NCBI GenBank assembly: GCA_016806645.1
Contig: JACSYO010000134.1
Span: 198,501-262,500 of the forward strand
Direction: 5' to 3'
DNA: 64,000 nucleotides
Source of the DNA: Ophiodon elongatus
Lineage: Eukaryota > Chordata > Actinopteri > Perciformes > Hexagrammidae
Shown: positions 58,201 through 62,639 of the stretch, piece by piece
Numbering within the stretch: the first letter of the stretch is position 1
Layout of the letters: every line of letters begins with the position of its first letter
Made by a program: the position numbers and the translations under genes
The notes under the pieces: model-generated
What the model saw: the letters and a program-made list of their open reading frames with translations, nothing else
Database searches by the model: none
What the model was told of the DNA's origin: nothing

Positions 58201-58277
58201 ATTACTATAGTGCACTTGATCCACAAACCCAAGTCACTCACCATTCTCCCAGGAATCCCCATGTTTCCTTTGTCACC
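9463..58277 (-). CDS. col13a1: Collagen type XIII alpha 1 chain (3' part of gene, 39 coding exons)
   Basis: A transmembrane collagen of cell-matrix contacts; in vertebrates it sits at adhesive junctions and the neuromuscular synapse, with a short cytoplasmic N-terminus and a long extracellular triple-helical part (COL1-COL3) separated by NC domains. Here 39 short exons encode 623 codons, nearly all Gly-X-Y, broken by NC2 (GVCGDYTHR plus a 21-residue exon), NC3 (KAEIHNNEN, DIRNIPLM) and NC4 (LDAPCPL, GDDGLPVPGCWNK). The CWNK end, GLSIIGPRGPP and GERGKKGNRG segments separate it from the related collagens XXIII and XXV. Every splice site is GT-AG and every exon is phase 0. The signal-anchor, NC1 and start codon lie outside the window on the right. 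Matches to the human protein are from memory, not a search. Confidence 0.93.
9577..9615 (-). CDS. col13a1: col13a1 exon A39, NC4 C-terminus
   Basis: 39-nt exon reading GDDGLPVPGCWNK, equivalent to GEDGLPVQGCWNK at the human C-terminus. Acceptor TTTGTTCAG; the sequence after AAA is GTAAGT, a perfect donor core. Without splicing the frame would add VSF and stop. With splicing to the nearby acceptor the next codon is TGA, restoring the conserved end after CWNK. Confidence 0.94.
9616..11928 (-). other. col13a1: Intron between exons A38 and A39
   Basis: Apart from a short interspersed-repeat tail at its right-hand start (listed), nothing recognisable was seen: no extra Gly-X-Y exon with usable splice sites and no conserved-looking block. 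Confidence 0.6.
9885..9940 (+). repeat. SINE/LINE-tail-like fragment
   Basis: TTTATTGTCATTGTACAAC followed by an A-rich GTGCAAATAAATGCAGT stretch, similar to the fragment near 26.97 kb. This is a common 3'-tail motif of fish retroposons. Confidence 0.45.
11929..12006 (-). CDS. col13a1: col13a1 exon A38, second NC4-type exon (alternative copy)
   Basis: 78-nt exon starting GFRGFKGEKGEPGLPG and ending LDGLDAPCPV. It has the same plan as exon A37: Gly-X-Y triplets, then LDAPCP and a phase-0 GTATG donor. Its sequence resembles the C-terminal exon of collagens XXIII/XXV more than that of XIII. Acceptor CACAAACAG is weaker than that of A37. Likely mutually exclusive with A37; if both were used, NC4 would carry an extra cysteine and an extra helical segment. 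Confidence 0.85.
12007..13188 (-). other. col13a1: Intron between the two NC4-type exons
   Basis: 1.18 kb separating exons A37 and A38. No repeat family or further exon was seen. Its length is far above the usual minimum, so mutual exclusion of the two exons, if real, is not due to a too-short intron. Confidence 0.6.
13189..13275 (-). CDS. col13a1: col13a1 exon A37, end of COL3 and NC4 (canonical copy)
   Basis: 87-nt exon starting GERGKKGNRGTKGDKGDQG and ending APGLDAPCPL. It matches the human GERGKKGSRGPKGDKGDQG and the following LDAPCPL almost residue for residue; LDAPCPL opens NC4 and holds one of its two cysteines. Acceptor TTGTTTGCAG, donor GTATGT. It should join directly to the GDDGLPVPGCWNK exon, but another NC4-type exon lies between. 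Confidence 0.97.
13276..17799 (-). other. col13a1: 4.5-kb intron between exons A36 and A37
   Basis: Includes a purine-rich stretch (about 15290-15500) and a decayed half of a palindromic MITE (listed). No other coding or repeat signal was recognised. Confidence 0.6.
16285..16395 (+). mobile_element. Decayed half of a palindromic MITE
   Basis: GTGAGCTTTAGATCTGGTGG, TTTGGACGGAGCCAGTCTAG and CAATCTTTATG follow in order the inner half of a fish palindromic MITE whose fuller copy lies near 46 kb. Confidence 0.5.
17800..17835 (-). CDS. col13a1: col13a1 exon A36, COL3 with Gly-to-Ala break
   Basis: 36-nt exon reading GLVGPQAPKGNR, aligned with the human GLHGPPGDKGNR. The third glycine of the exon is Ala (codon GCA instead of GGA). 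The reading is otherwise intact, so this is either a tolerated imperfection, an allele or a sequencing error. Acceptor CTTTTTGCAG, donor GTAAGA. Confidence 0.91.
18195..18221. repeat. TA microsatellite
   Basis: Imperfect (TA)n with a GTATATAT interruption, inside the intron between exons A35 and A36. Confidence 0.85.
18545..18640 (-). mobile_element. Interspersed repeat family copy 3 (fragment)
   Basis: CCAAACCATGACATTTTCCT followed by CCTAAACCTAACCAAGTAGG and TTTGTTGGC. It is a core fragment of the family, in reverse orientation. Confidence 0.65.
18740..18793 (-). CDS. col13a1: col13a1 exon A35, COL3
   Basis: 54-nt exon starting GEKGDAGLPGPIG and ending PQGIP. Acceptor CATCGCTACAG, donor GTAAGT. 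Aligns with the human GSKGDPGMTGPTG. Confidence 0.94.
18892..18945 (-). CDS. col13a1: col13a1 exon A34, COL3
   Basis: 54-nt exon starting GLIGPAGVSGPAGPKG and ending ER, matching the human GPAGPKGERG. Acceptor TTTTAAAG, donor GTGAGT. Separated from the next exon by a short 98-nt intron. Confidence 0.94.
20065..20455 (-). mobile_element. Interspersed repeat family copy 4
   Basis: Starts with GTTCTCATACACAGTACGTAG, passes CACCAGACTTTCACCCAGGA and TGACTTATTTGTCATGTAAC, and ends near the ACACATTGGCCGG block. Shares the opening with copies near 28.5 and 58.8 kb. Confidence 0.7.
21078..21140 (+). repeat. Homopurine tract with G12 run
   Basis: GGAGGAGGAGGAAGAGAAGG-type purine sequence ending in 12 consecutive G. 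In the transcript this is a pyrimidine tract with C12, located within the first ~90 nt of the intron after exon A33. Confidence 0.85.
21167..21202 (-). CDS. col13a1: col13a1 exon A33, COL3
   Basis: 36-nt exon reading GAHGLDGRPGPV, in the place of the human GTPGPIGVPGPA. Acceptor CGCTATACAG, donor GTGAGT. It is flanked on both sides by long homopyrimidine stretches in the transcript, including C12 about 27 nt after the donor. Confidence 0.91.
21235..21300 (+). repeat. Homopurine tract upstream of exon A33
   Basis: Purine-rich GGGAGATGGGAGGAGGAAGG and GGGGGAGGGAGGGAGG. In the transcript it is a long polypyrimidine stretch 30-90 nt before the A33 acceptor. Confidence 0.8.
22636..22752. repeat. 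TA-rich palindromic microsatellite
   Basis: More than 100 bp of TATATA with repeated TATCTATA/TATAGATA blocks, which are mutually complementary and could extrude as a cruciform. Confidence 0.85.
23728..23814 (-). CDS. col13a1: col13a1 exon A32, COL3
   Basis: 87-nt exon starting GEPGIGLRGEKG and ending DKGDRGHLGLP. GIG is a one-residue deletion in the repeat. The end matches the human GEKGDRGPLGLP, a strong identity marker. Acceptor CTCTGTCTCTCAG, donor GTAAGT. Confidence 0.95.
23953..23979 (-). CDS. col13a1: col13a1 exon A31, COL3
   Basis: 27-nt exon reading GSQGFSGPK. Acceptor CTCCATCCAG, donor GTGAGA; corresponds to the human GLQGVPGPK. Confidence 0.92.
24525..24545. repeat. TA microsatellite
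   Basis: Short perfect (TA)n in the intron between exons A30 and A31; the rest of that intron is AT-rich without recognisable elements. Confidence 0.8.
24811..24861 (-). CDS. col13a1: col13a1 exon A30, COL3
   Basis: 51-nt exon reading IYGPPGPPGPSGPVGPA. It starts with two non-triplet residues that close the preceding interruption, then runs in register. Acceptor CTATTTAG, donor GTGAGT. Confidence 0.9.
24989..25030 (-). CDS. col13a1: col13a1 exon A29, COL3 interruption
   Basis: 42-nt exon reading GPKGEAGAGARSEM. The GAGARSEM part breaks the triplets and joins IYG of the next exon; human type XIII has a comparable break (GAEVPG) in mid-COL3. Acceptor TTGTCACAG, donor GTAAGG. Confidence 0.9.
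25228..25299 (-). CDS. col13a1: col13a1 exon A28, COL3
   Basis: 72-nt exon starting GLDGPTGENGATG and ending GLPGSM, eight clean triplets. Acceptor TTGTTCTGTAG, donor GTACGC (weak). Corresponds to the human ENGHPGSPG region. Confidence 0.93.
25300..26754 (-). other. col13a1: Intron between exons A27 and A28
   Basis: AT-rich with one G-quadruplex motif (listed). No gene or identified transposon was seen. Confidence 0.6.
25831..25851 (+). other. G-quadruplex motif
   Basis: Four runs of G3-G4 separated by TT, TC and TC, on the strand opposite to the gene. It meets the canonical G3+N1-7 pattern. Confidence 0.7.
26755..26889 (-). CDS. col13a1: col13a1 exon A27, COL3 (longest coding exon seen)
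   Basis: 135-nt exon, 15 Gly-X-Y triplets in an unbroken row, starting GPRGKTGETGPAG, passing through GFSGPKGDKGD and ending GPFGSP. Acceptor GTGTTTTCAG, donor GTGAGT. It probably merges units that are separate exons elsewhere in the gene. Confidence 0.94.
26955..27012 (+). repeat. SINE/LINE-tail-like fragment
   Basis: ATTTATTGTCATTATGCAAC followed by CACAACGAAATGCAGTTG; the CACAACGAAAT word is typical of fish retroposon tails and partly shared with the fragment near 9.9 kb. Confidence 0.5.
27280..27324 (-). CDS. col13a1: col13a1 exon A26, COL3
   Basis: 45-nt exon reading GDVGLPGPPGLDGEK, matching the human GEIGLPGPPGHDGEKG. Acceptor GTGTCCTCAG, donor GTAATC. Confidence 0.94.
28080..28370 (-). 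mobile_element. Interspersed repeat family copy 5
   Basis: Has CAACCCAAACAACAATCTTT, the GTTTTGAAAAGACTTTATGC block and ACTTGTCGTAAGATATCATA; close to copy 1 in block order. Confidence 0.7.
28463..28770 (-). mobile_element. Interspersed repeat family copy 6
   Basis: Starts CTTTTCATACACTGTTCGTAG and continues through ACGTTGACTTATCATGTAAC and TTTCATTGTTATTTTACCC. Same orientation as copy 5 only 100 bp away, so the two may be parts of a tandem or a split insertion. Confidence 0.7.
29199..29252 (-). CDS. col13a1: col13a1 exon A25, start of COL3
   Basis: 54-nt exon starting GPPGLPGPSGAPGLPG and ending TK. It follows NC3 exactly as GPPGLPGQIGPPGAPG does in human COL3. Acceptor CTCCTCCTAG, donor GTAGGA. 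Confidence 0.94.
29344..29367 (-). CDS. col13a1: col13a1 exon A24, NC3
   Basis: 24-nt exon reading DIRNIPLM, with no glycine. It matches the human EIRTLALM just before COL3. Acceptor CTCCACAG, donor GTAAGT. NC3 is a known oligomerisation region in this family; here it is shorter than the human one (17 residues versus about 24). Confidence 0.92.
29462..29518 (-). CDS. col13a1: col13a1 exon A23, end of COL2 and start of NC3
   Basis: 57-nt exon reading GPPGPTGEPG then KAEIHNNEN. The helix ends at GEPGK and NC3 starts, as in the human GEPGKGEMVDYNGN junction. Acceptor ACCTTATAG, donor GTATGT. Confidence 0.93.
29642..29677 (-). CDS. col13a1: col13a1 exon A22, COL2
   Basis: 36-nt exon reading GEAGHEGPAGPR, matching the GEQGPDGPKG part near the end of human COL2. 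Acceptor AACCTCTAG, donor GTAAGT. Confidence 0.9.
29776..29802 (-). CDS. col13a1: col13a1 exon A21, COL2
   Basis: 27-nt exon reading GDTGGKGDK. Acceptor ATCTTACAG, donor GTGAGA. Confidence 0.9.
29925..30020 (-). CDS. col13a1: col13a1 exon A20, COL2 with SIAAQG interruption
   Basis: 96-nt exon starting GERGELSIAAQGIKGEPG and ending GLMGIK. The non-triplet stretch LSIAAQ sits where human type XIII has GIAVAG followed by MKGEPG, a conserved helix interruption. Acceptor GTATGGCAG, donor GTAAAG. Confidence 0.93.
30568..30621 (-). CDS. col13a1: col13a1 exon A19, COL2
   Basis: 54-nt exon starting GQAGHPGIPGIPG and ending KRGYR, six clean triplets. Acceptor CACTGCAAAG, donor GTAGGC. Confidence 0.9.
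30710..30745 (-). CDS. col13a1: col13a1 exon A18, COL2
   Basis: 36-nt exon reading GKPGFPGASGFK. Acceptor CCGTGGTAG with a poor pyrimidine tract, donor GTAAAG; the weak acceptor suggests it may be optional. The next intron is only 88 nt. Confidence 0.87.
30746..34147 (-). other. col13a1: 3.4-kb intron between exons A17 and A18
   Basis: No exon or named repeat was recognised except a hairpin element with a CRE motif (listed). Confidence 0.6.
33691..33776. repeat. Hairpin element with CCAAT arms and a CRE
   Basis: CACAAACCAATGGGTGAC and GTCACTCATTGGTTTGTG are 18-nt inverted arms with one mismatch around a 50-bp loop. A full TGACGTCA lies at 33755-33762, overlapping the right arm. The word pattern resembles a MITE fragment common in fish genomes. 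Confidence 0.6.
34148..34192 (-). CDS. col13a1: col13a1 exon A17, COL2
   Basis: 45-nt exon reading GDEGKRGFPGERGEK; the charged KRG/ERG content resembles the GRKGERG part of human COL2. Acceptor ACTCTGTAG, donor GTAGAG. It is followed by a 3.4-kb intron. Confidence 0.9.
34193..37280 (-). other. col13a1: Introns around exon A16
   Basis: About 3 kb broken only by the 27-nt exon A16. A donor-like GTTAGT with coding-like sequence near 36905-36930 lacks a usable acceptor. No repeats were recognised. Confidence 0.55.
35432..35458 (-). CDS. col13a1: col13a1 exon A16, COL2
   Basis: 27-nt exon reading GIKGDLGIK, AT-rich for this gene. Acceptor GCTTCACAG, donor GTAAGA. Confidence 0.88.
37281..37325 (-). 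CDS. col13a1: col13a1 exon A15, COL2
   Basis: 45-nt exon reading GDHGDVGPLGPEGSK, five clean triplets. Acceptor CCAACACAG, donor GTATTC (a weaker donor than most in this gene). Confidence 0.9.
37756..37782 (-). CDS. col13a1: col13a1 exon A14, COL2
   Basis: 27-nt exon reading GEPGVPGQK. Acceptor TGCCTATAG, donor GTGAGC. Three clean triplets. Confidence 0.9.
38312..38329 (-). CDS. col13a1: col13a1 exon A13, candidate 18-nt microexon
   Basis: 18-nt candidate reading LLPGLK between a TTTCTGCAG acceptor and a GTAAAC donor. It is phase 0 on both sides. It lies only 112 nt after exon A12, which ends with a broken triplet, and gives GKDPR-LLPGLK-GEP when included. No gene caller would find it by length; support is splice-site quality, frame and residue pattern only. 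Confidence 0.55.
38442..38483 (-). CDS. col13a1: col13a1 exon A12, COL2
   Basis: 42-nt exon reading GKPGEPGKPGKDPR. The end (GKDPR) leaves the triplet pattern, so a short imperfection is formed with whichever exon follows. Acceptor TTCATACAG, donor GTAAGC. Confidence 0.9.
38690..38800 (+). mobile_element. Interspersed repeat family copy 7 (fragment)
   Basis: CTGTTTGTTGGACCCATCCA then CCCTCCCGCCCACC, corresponding to the part that follows AAAGTCCTGT in fuller copies. Confidence 0.55.
39290..39365 (-). mobile_element. Interspersed repeat family copy 8 (fragment)
   Basis: AAACACAGGACTTTCAGTCA then ATGTCCTGTGTAAAAC, the same block as in copies at 58.9 and 62.7 kb. Confidence 0.6.
40153..40239. 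repeat. CA microsatellite, about 43 units
   Basis: 87 bp of perfect alternating AC on the plus strand, so (GU)43 in the col13a1 pre-mRNA, beginning about 140 nt after the exon A11 donor. Confidence 0.98.
40378..40467 (-). CDS. col13a1: col13a1 exon A11, start of COL2
   Basis: 90-nt exon starting GEPGAQGPPGPPGPPG and ending GASGPM. Ten uninterrupted Gly-X-Y triplets with Pro-Pro-rich content; the family counterpart also ends in GPM and follows NC2. Tandem CAGCAG acceptors allow a one-codon NAGNAG choice. Donor GTGAGT. A 43-unit dinucleotide repeat lies about 140 nt into the downstream intron. Confidence 0.93.
41000..41830 (+). mobile_element. Interspersed repeat family copy 9 (longest)
   Basis: Starts ACACATTCTCACTCCCAACT, continues TGGTCATTGGCCCTACTCTT, then TTTTCAAAATAAACTTCTG, TTTAGGCAACAAAACC, CTTGGTTAGACTAGGAAAAG and GGGTGAAAATCCAGTATTTG, to the CATCAAAGTGATCACAGC end. 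Contains an internal repeat of the AAAATAAACTTCC-TAGGTTTA block. Best consensus copy in the window. Confidence 0.75.
44122..44141 (+). repeat. G20 homopolymer next to an NC2 exon donor
   Basis: Twenty consecutive G on the plus strand, C20 in the transcript, beginning 15 nt inside the intron that follows exon A10. Confidence 0.95.
44157..44219 (-). CDS. col13a1: col13a1 exon A10, NC2
   Basis: 63-nt exon with no Gly-X-Y repeat, starting MLPITVRNM and ending PLILKRLK. It fits the human NC2 exon that starts LLPLLNSVRL and carries VIKRR near its end: Leu-Pro start, Val-Arg in the middle, hydrophobic pair plus Lys-Arg at the end. Acceptor CCGGCAG, donor GTACAA. A run of 20 cytosines in the transcript starts 15 nt into the intron, which may affect splicing. 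Confidence 0.82.
44220..47373 (-). other. col13a1: Intron between the two NC2 exons
   Basis: 3.15 kb with purine-rich sequence near 44280-44420 and a palindromic MITE near 46 kb (listed). No other feature was recognised. Confidence 0.6.
45800..46360. mobile_element. Palindromic fish MITE
   Basis: The left side has GTGAGATGTTCAGATGGATATCAATC and GGTTAGCCTAGCGTAGCATA; the right side has the inverted TTTATGCTAAGCTAGGCTAACC, then TTGATATCAATCCTCTGGCTC, AGGTAAATAAGCATATTTCC and CAAAATGTTGAAGTATTCTC. This is the known architecture of a widespread palindromic MITE in spiny-rayed fishes; the centre is degenerate. Confidence 0.75.
47374..47400 (-). CDS. col13a1: col13a1 exon A9, NC2 cysteine exon
   Basis: 27-nt exon reading GVCGDYTHR. 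It aligns with GQCGEYPHR, the start of the non-collagenous NC2 domain in human type XIII; the cysteine is a likely interchain disulfide site. The acceptor follows a long pyrimidine tract (TTTTTTTCTGTTCTCTCCAG); the donor is GTATGA. Known family behaviour: this part of the transcript is heavily alternatively spliced. Confidence 0.88.
47832..47858 (-). CDS. col13a1: col13a1 exon A8, end of COL1
   Basis: 27-nt exon reading GEPGPKGEK, corresponding to the QKGEKG end of COL1. Acceptor TTTTCTAG, donor GTGAGA. The next exon opens NC2. Confidence 0.92.
47956..47982 (-). CDS. col13a1: col13a1 exon A7, COL1
   Basis: 27-nt exon reading GQRGVKGVS. Acceptor TGTCTTTCAG with a good pyrimidine tract, donor GTAAGT. 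The intron to the next exon is only about 97 nt. Confidence 0.9.
47983..49741 (-). other. col13a1: Intron between exons A6 and A7
   Basis: Contains a teleost-wide repeat at its 5' part (listed); otherwise no recognised feature. Confidence 0.6.
49199..49440 (+). mobile_element. Teleost-wide interspersed repeat (TATAGCGCCTTTC family)
   Basis: TAAATGGACTGTACTTGTAT, AGCGCCTTTCAAGTC, CAAAGCGCTTTAACACTAC, CACACCCATTCACACACTGA and GGAGCTACCATGCAAAGTGCC follow in the fixed order seen across many ray-finned fish genomes. Oriented plus. Confidence 0.75.
49742..49768 (-). CDS. col13a1: col13a1 exon A6, COL1
   Basis: 27-nt exon reading GQNGAKGDM, aligning with the GPKGDM part of COL1. Acceptor TTCACACAG, donor GTAAGC. 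One of five consecutive 27-nt exons leading into NC2. Confidence 0.9.
50053..50079 (-). CDS. col13a1: col13a1 exon A5, COL1
   Basis: 27-nt exon reading GPIGLDGKS, matching the conserved GPIGLDGKP that follows GFPGFP in the family. Acceptor ATCCTAG, donor GTGAGT. Ser replaces the usual Pro in the Y position, which keeps the helix pattern intact. Confidence 0.94.
50609..50644 (-). CDS. col13a1: col13a1 exon A4, COL1
   Basis: 36-nt exon reading GQPGTRGFPGFP, identical in these residues to the recalled human COL1 segment that follows GPRGPP. Acceptor CTCTTCAG, donor GTAAGT. Confidence 0.95.
50645..52656 (-). other. col13a1: Intron between exons A3 and A4
   Basis: Only a TA microsatellite (about 51256-51288) was recognised. 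Confidence 0.6.
51256..51288. repeat. TA microsatellite
   Basis: Imperfect (TA)n with a GTA interruption. Confidence 0.85.
52657..52707 (-). CDS. col13a1: col13a1 exon A3, COL1 with GLSIIG interruption
   Basis: 51-nt exon reading GAPGEPGLSIIGPRGPP. The GLSIIG break in the Gly-X-Y pattern followed by GPRGPP is a conserved imperfection of COL1 in type XIII collagen and a strong identity marker. Acceptor TCGATAG, donor GTAAGT. Confidence 0.95.
52708..56469 (-). other. col13a1: 3.8-kb intron between exons A2 and A3
   Basis: No repeat or exon was recognised. A 101-codon minus-strand open frame at 53420-53725 has no family resemblance and is not called. Confidence 0.55.
56470..56496 (-). CDS. col13a1: col13a1 exon A2, COL1, Gly-to-Ser at first position
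   Basis: 27-nt exon reading SLKGQAGKK, with a GATCCCAG acceptor and a GTAAGT donor. Length and phase match the 27-nt unit of collagen exons, but the first codon is AGC (Ser) where Gly is expected. No counterpart is obvious in the recalled human protein, so it may be fish-specific or alternatively spliced. Other AG dinucleotides nearby would break the frame, so this start is preferred. Confidence 0.68.
56497..58241 (-). other. col13a1: Intron between exons A1 and A2
   Basis: AT-rich with no recognised feature apart from a short TE-like TTGGTACTAGTATTG stretch near 58.1 kb. Confidence 0.55.
58242..58277 (-). CDS. col13a1: col13a1 exon A1, COL1
   Basis: 36-nt exon reading GDKGNMGIPGRM between a CAATAG acceptor and a GTGAGT donor. 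It matches the family segment GDKGAIGMPGRV in the first triplets of COL1, right after NC1. It is the most upstream exon visible; the preceding NC1/membrane exons were looked for up to the window edge and not found. Confidence 0.9.
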
Positions 58278-58794
58278 CTATTGACCAACGCAAATTCAAA
58301 AGGAACAAGGGTCAACAAGAAGGTTAGACTGAAGTTAACTCCTAAAGGCATACCTTGACATTTAGACTTTACTCATTTTCACTACAAAATCTAACCTCAT
58401 CTGATTAAATGGAATCTAATTTAAATCAAATTCCACAGACACAGTATCAGAACAGTAGATACTACAGATCTCTAACATTGGTAGAATTAACATTTTGGTG
58501 TTACTAGTGGGAAAGAGATACTAATACTGGGTTTGTGAAAGTCCTAATGTCATGGTATCCATTTAAGGGCTTGAATAATTTATGATAAGAGGGCTCAGTC
58601 AGTTAAACATGCCATGCCTAATGCTGATAATAAAGACAAACATTCCATGATACTGTGATACTGTGAAGAAAAAAAAACATTGTGCTGCATTCATGCCCAA
58701 CCCAATGACAGATTCTGTTTCAGGCCCTGCTCCATGGCTTCATGAACACTCTCCTCTCACACTATAGATAACCATCAACACAATAATGAGGGTC

Positions 58795-59115
58795 AGGCTG
58801 TTGTCATACACTGTTTGTAGCTATAACTACAAAAAGTAATGCAGTATAATTTTGTATACAACCCACATCATCTTTAACCAGGACAGATGATGTAGTATGA
58901 GGACCAATATGATCAGCACAGTGATGAGGTTAGGATGGATAGGTGGGTCTAAAGCACAGGGCTCTCCCCCAGGACACCACTGTTCATGTCCTGTGTGAAA
59001 CCAGAAGTTAATGTTGTTTGTTTGTCACGCATCTTCTATACTTAAGCAACGCCACTTTCATAGTTGTTTTAACCCAAACTATGATCTTTTCCTAAACCTA
59101 ACCAAGTAGTACACA
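58795..59115 (-). mobile_element. Interspersed repeat family copy 10
   Basis: GTTGTCATACACTGTTTGTAG, then CTGTTCATGTCCTGTGTGAAA, GCAACGCCACTTTCATAG, AACCCAAACTATGATCTTTTC and CTAAACCTAACCAAGTAG. Confidence 0.75.
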
Positions 59116-59767
59116 GAGCATGACTGCGGAGACTGTAAAAATACTTTTGACAAGATTTGGGGACACCCACTTGATGTCCTGATAATGAACTCACAACATA
59201 CATTATGGACCTCTCCCACAAGTTTCCTAAAGGTAATATACTATGCAACAAATTTGCAAGATTTCTTTGAAGATCAACAGTATCATAAATATTCACAGCT
59301 CAGTTTCCTGAACTGAAAGCCAATGCAGATAAAGAATTCTTCATTTTAAATCAAACGTGCAGCAGTTTTCTTACAGTTCCTTTAATAAACCCAGTCGCCA
59401 GAATTTTTTTTGACATTGTACGTTTCTGCAAACACAATATGTTGAATATCGGCATTTCTGAATAACAAATAACTTTTATTATTACGTCTCATATCAGCCT
59501 CGTATCACGCTTGCAGAAACACATAATGACATGACGTTATGAAACAATGAATACCTTTCACACTCTACATATTACTACTACAGGTTATCTTACTTTGGTG
59601 TTATTAAATAACACATATTTGAACCATTGAGGGCAGCGAACACCCGGAGAGGCTACACTGACAGAAATGTAACAGAAAAATAACTTACTTAAGCTTACAG
59701 CCAGTTTCTAGCCATATGTTGAAATACCATAAAACCACTGCACTACAGCACAAAATCTATTTTCTAC

Positions 59768-60005
59768 CCAACACATTCTCACAAAAAACATAACAGTTTC
59801 CACTCATTACATCCATAGAGTATCTTTTCAAAAAAATGTTTAGGAAAAGATTGTGGTTGTGTTACATAACTTGCGTTAGTATAGTACCGAAGTTACGTAA
59901 CTAAACTATAGTCAAAATTGACTTGGTTCTACAGCGGTCCTCTGAGTTAAAGTCCTGTGCTTCCCGTGACCCGTGACCCATACAACCTCCCTGAGCCTGG
60001 ACATA
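59768..60005 (+). mobile_element. Interspersed repeat family copy 11
   Basis: CCAACACATTCTCAC, TAACAGTTTCCACTCATTAC, TTTAGGAAAAGATTGTGGTT and TTGACTTGGTTCTACAGCGG in the plus-orientation order. Confidence 0.7.
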
Positions 60006-60419
60006 GATTCAGCTGTTTTCGGTCCTGAAACATCAGATGTGCTGGTATCTCTGTCATTAGTATGTGGTATATTCTTTAAGCCTTTAACTACTATAAGGCT
60101 TCATCTGGGCTCTTTGAAGTTCTGTCCAAAGTCTTGATTTAAATCAAGGCCTTGGGGAGAATCTGGCACCACCAAAAATGGTTTTAATCCAGAGCTGGGG
60201 GCTTTACAAAGCGCCTCACGTGATTATTTGCTGTGACCACAAAATACAACCTTCACTAAAGCAGGTTTTATAGCCATGAGACGAATAGATAGGACTGTGT
60301 TGCAACACAGGAACTGAATGAGGTTTTAACGATATCTGCTGCACTGATGCTGTACGTTTCTTGCAAGAAAAGGTGGCTGTTTCTACTGTACCGACAAACA
60401 CACACTGTAATAACAGAGA

Positions 60420-60420
<1 letters not shown>

Positions 60421-60455
<35 letters not shown>
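60421..60455. repeat. CA microsatellite
   Basis: 35 bp of alternating AC. Confidence 0.95.
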
Positions 60456-60456
<1 letters not shown>

Positions 60457-60604
60457 GGCCGTGCGCTGACAAACGCACTGCAGGTGAAAGGATTTATTTG
60501 TGAAAAGGATTTATGCAGGTCCTTAGCCGGACAATTTTGAGGTGTCTGAGGCATATTTACAGTCTTAATGGGCCTCAGCTGGACCTTGACTCAGGCCAAC
60601 CACC

Positions 60605-60624
60605 CACACACACACGCACGCACG

Positions 60625-60698
<74 letters not shown>
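60605..60698. repeat. Compound CA/CGCA microsatellite
   Basis: Alternating CA interrupted by four GCAC units near its left end, about 94 bp. Within 150 bp of the previous CA tract. Confidence 0.95.
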
Positions 60699-60703
<5 letters not shown>

Positions 60704-60837
60704 AAACAGACAGCTGAGCTCAGTCACACCAGCCTCTACTCGCCACCAGTAGAAGTATTGCCTGTGAGAAAAACACCCATGAGACCACATTTGTCGTGAT
60801 ATAGTTTTACAGTGGATCAGATGAAGGCAGAGGTCCA

Positions 60838-61260
60838 ACCCGGTCTCACTCCCAACTCTTCAAATACCGTCGCTTGGTCAGTTGCCCTCAGCGTCTGATA
60901 CCAACACAAGGAGGCACCCTTTAGTGTCTGTATGAGGCGCACAAGGCTTTCAACTGACTCCAATGTAAACCCATCCACGTCATTATGAGATGCTCAGAGC
61001 AACTGATGGTCCTCTTAGTGTGGGTGGCGGGTGGGTCAAACAAACACAGGACTTTCACTCAGGAGACCGCTCCACGTGTCATGTGTGAAATAAAGGTCAC
61101 TGTTGACTTATTTTTTCAGTCAAGTTAATGTCCATGATCTTTTCCTTGCTGCCTAAACCTAACTTCCTGTGAAGATGGAAGATTGTTTTGAATAGACAGT
61201 ATTCATGTAACGAGATGAAACTTAACCCTGACACATCCAGAACTGACACGAGAGGGGAAC
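60838..61260 (-). mobile_element. Interspersed repeat family copy 12 (rearranged)
   Basis: Left 50 bp match the plus-orientation start (TCTCACTCCCAACTCTTC); from the CAGCGTCTGATACC point the sequence is in reverse orientation through ACACAGGACTTTCACTCAGG to GAGCGTCAGAGTTTGAAGC. Both ends therefore carry the same terminal block inverted, like a terminal inverted repeat. Confidence 0.7.
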
Positions 61261-62639
61261 CTAGAGCGTCAGAGTTTGAAGCTCAAACTCTTAATTCTAT
61301 CAATTATGAGAGAATTATTTATTAATTGAGTTAGTAGGAATTACAGGAATGCTGCACACTGGGTGCTTGGTGTAAGGTAAGGGAAGTGAGGTAACACAAT
61401 GTGTTTATGATCCATCATCCTCTTTTGGTTATGAAGACCTATACTTTCACATTCTGAAATAACCACATTCCATGGAAAACACTGCTCCCTCATTGTCAAT
61501 TCTTACAGGCCTTCTTTCTGAAAACCACATCCTCCTGCCCTTTATTTAGTTTAGAGCTGCTCGTGATTTAATTTCCCTCCGCTAGACGGGTGTAATCAAT
61601 CACAAATCCTAGACGGAATCTCATCCTCGCTTTGATACAAACTCTCTGCGAAACTCAAACACTTGACGGGTCTTGGCTTGAAACTGTTTTATGGACCTGA
61701 CAAGTGAGTTTGTCAGAACCTAATGGGGGATTGCTGGTTGTAACTGGCTTCCCAGGACAAAGGTCAGATACGAGATGGCCACCTGTTGTCATGATGGGAA
61801 CCATGTGGGTATGACATATTGAGAGTGTTAGCTCAGCAGAAAGAGGAGAGCGTTGGACTGAAGGGGAAGGAGGCAGAGATATGATAAAACAGAAGCAGAT
61901 TTGGTCAAAGAGATTGTATTAGCATTACATTCAAGCTGTAGCAGAATTTGAATTAAAACAACCAAAAGGCTGCGACACAATCCAGCCAACAGCTCATGGT
62001 GTTATCAATGGGTAGTGTTAAGGTTTTAAAGCTAGAAGCACCCAGTTCCACTGCTGTACTGACATCTCTGAGGTTCAGAACTGAGAAGTGATCACAGAAA
62101 TAATATAGAATCAAATTGTTTGACTAATTCTACTTCTCTTTTGAATGTATCTGGACACATTCAAGTTCTATAACAAGCCTTTGATGGAGGGTTCAAGTTC
62201 AATGCAACAATGTTTCTTGAAAAACACATAATCCTGCCTCGATTATCTGCATACGTGGAAACATCTATTGAACACATATAGAAATTAGATCAGCTATTTC
62301 AGTGCCTCTGAACATTCAATTAATCACTTTTGAACATTTAACCAAAAACTGTTATCTTTTGCCAACTACCATATGTTTCAGTATCTTGAGTCAGTTCCAA
62401 CTTCCCCACCTGGTCCTAGTTTTGTTATGCGCTTATTTGATTTGGTAATCCGGTTTTGGGGCCAACTAATCCCGACTAATATTATATGCTATGGTATGTT
62501 TTGAATGGTTGTGGGGTGAAGGTTACCATACAGTAAAAGTGCAGTGTCATTTCCGTTCTCCGGGATTACGTTGGTTTTTGACTAATCATAAATATGTGTC
62601 TTATCATAGTCAGTGGAAGTCTGCAAAGGGAGGATGTCG

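Noticed and set aside
60513..60752. Frame with His-Thr runs
   Set aside because: Translation of the compound CA repeat.
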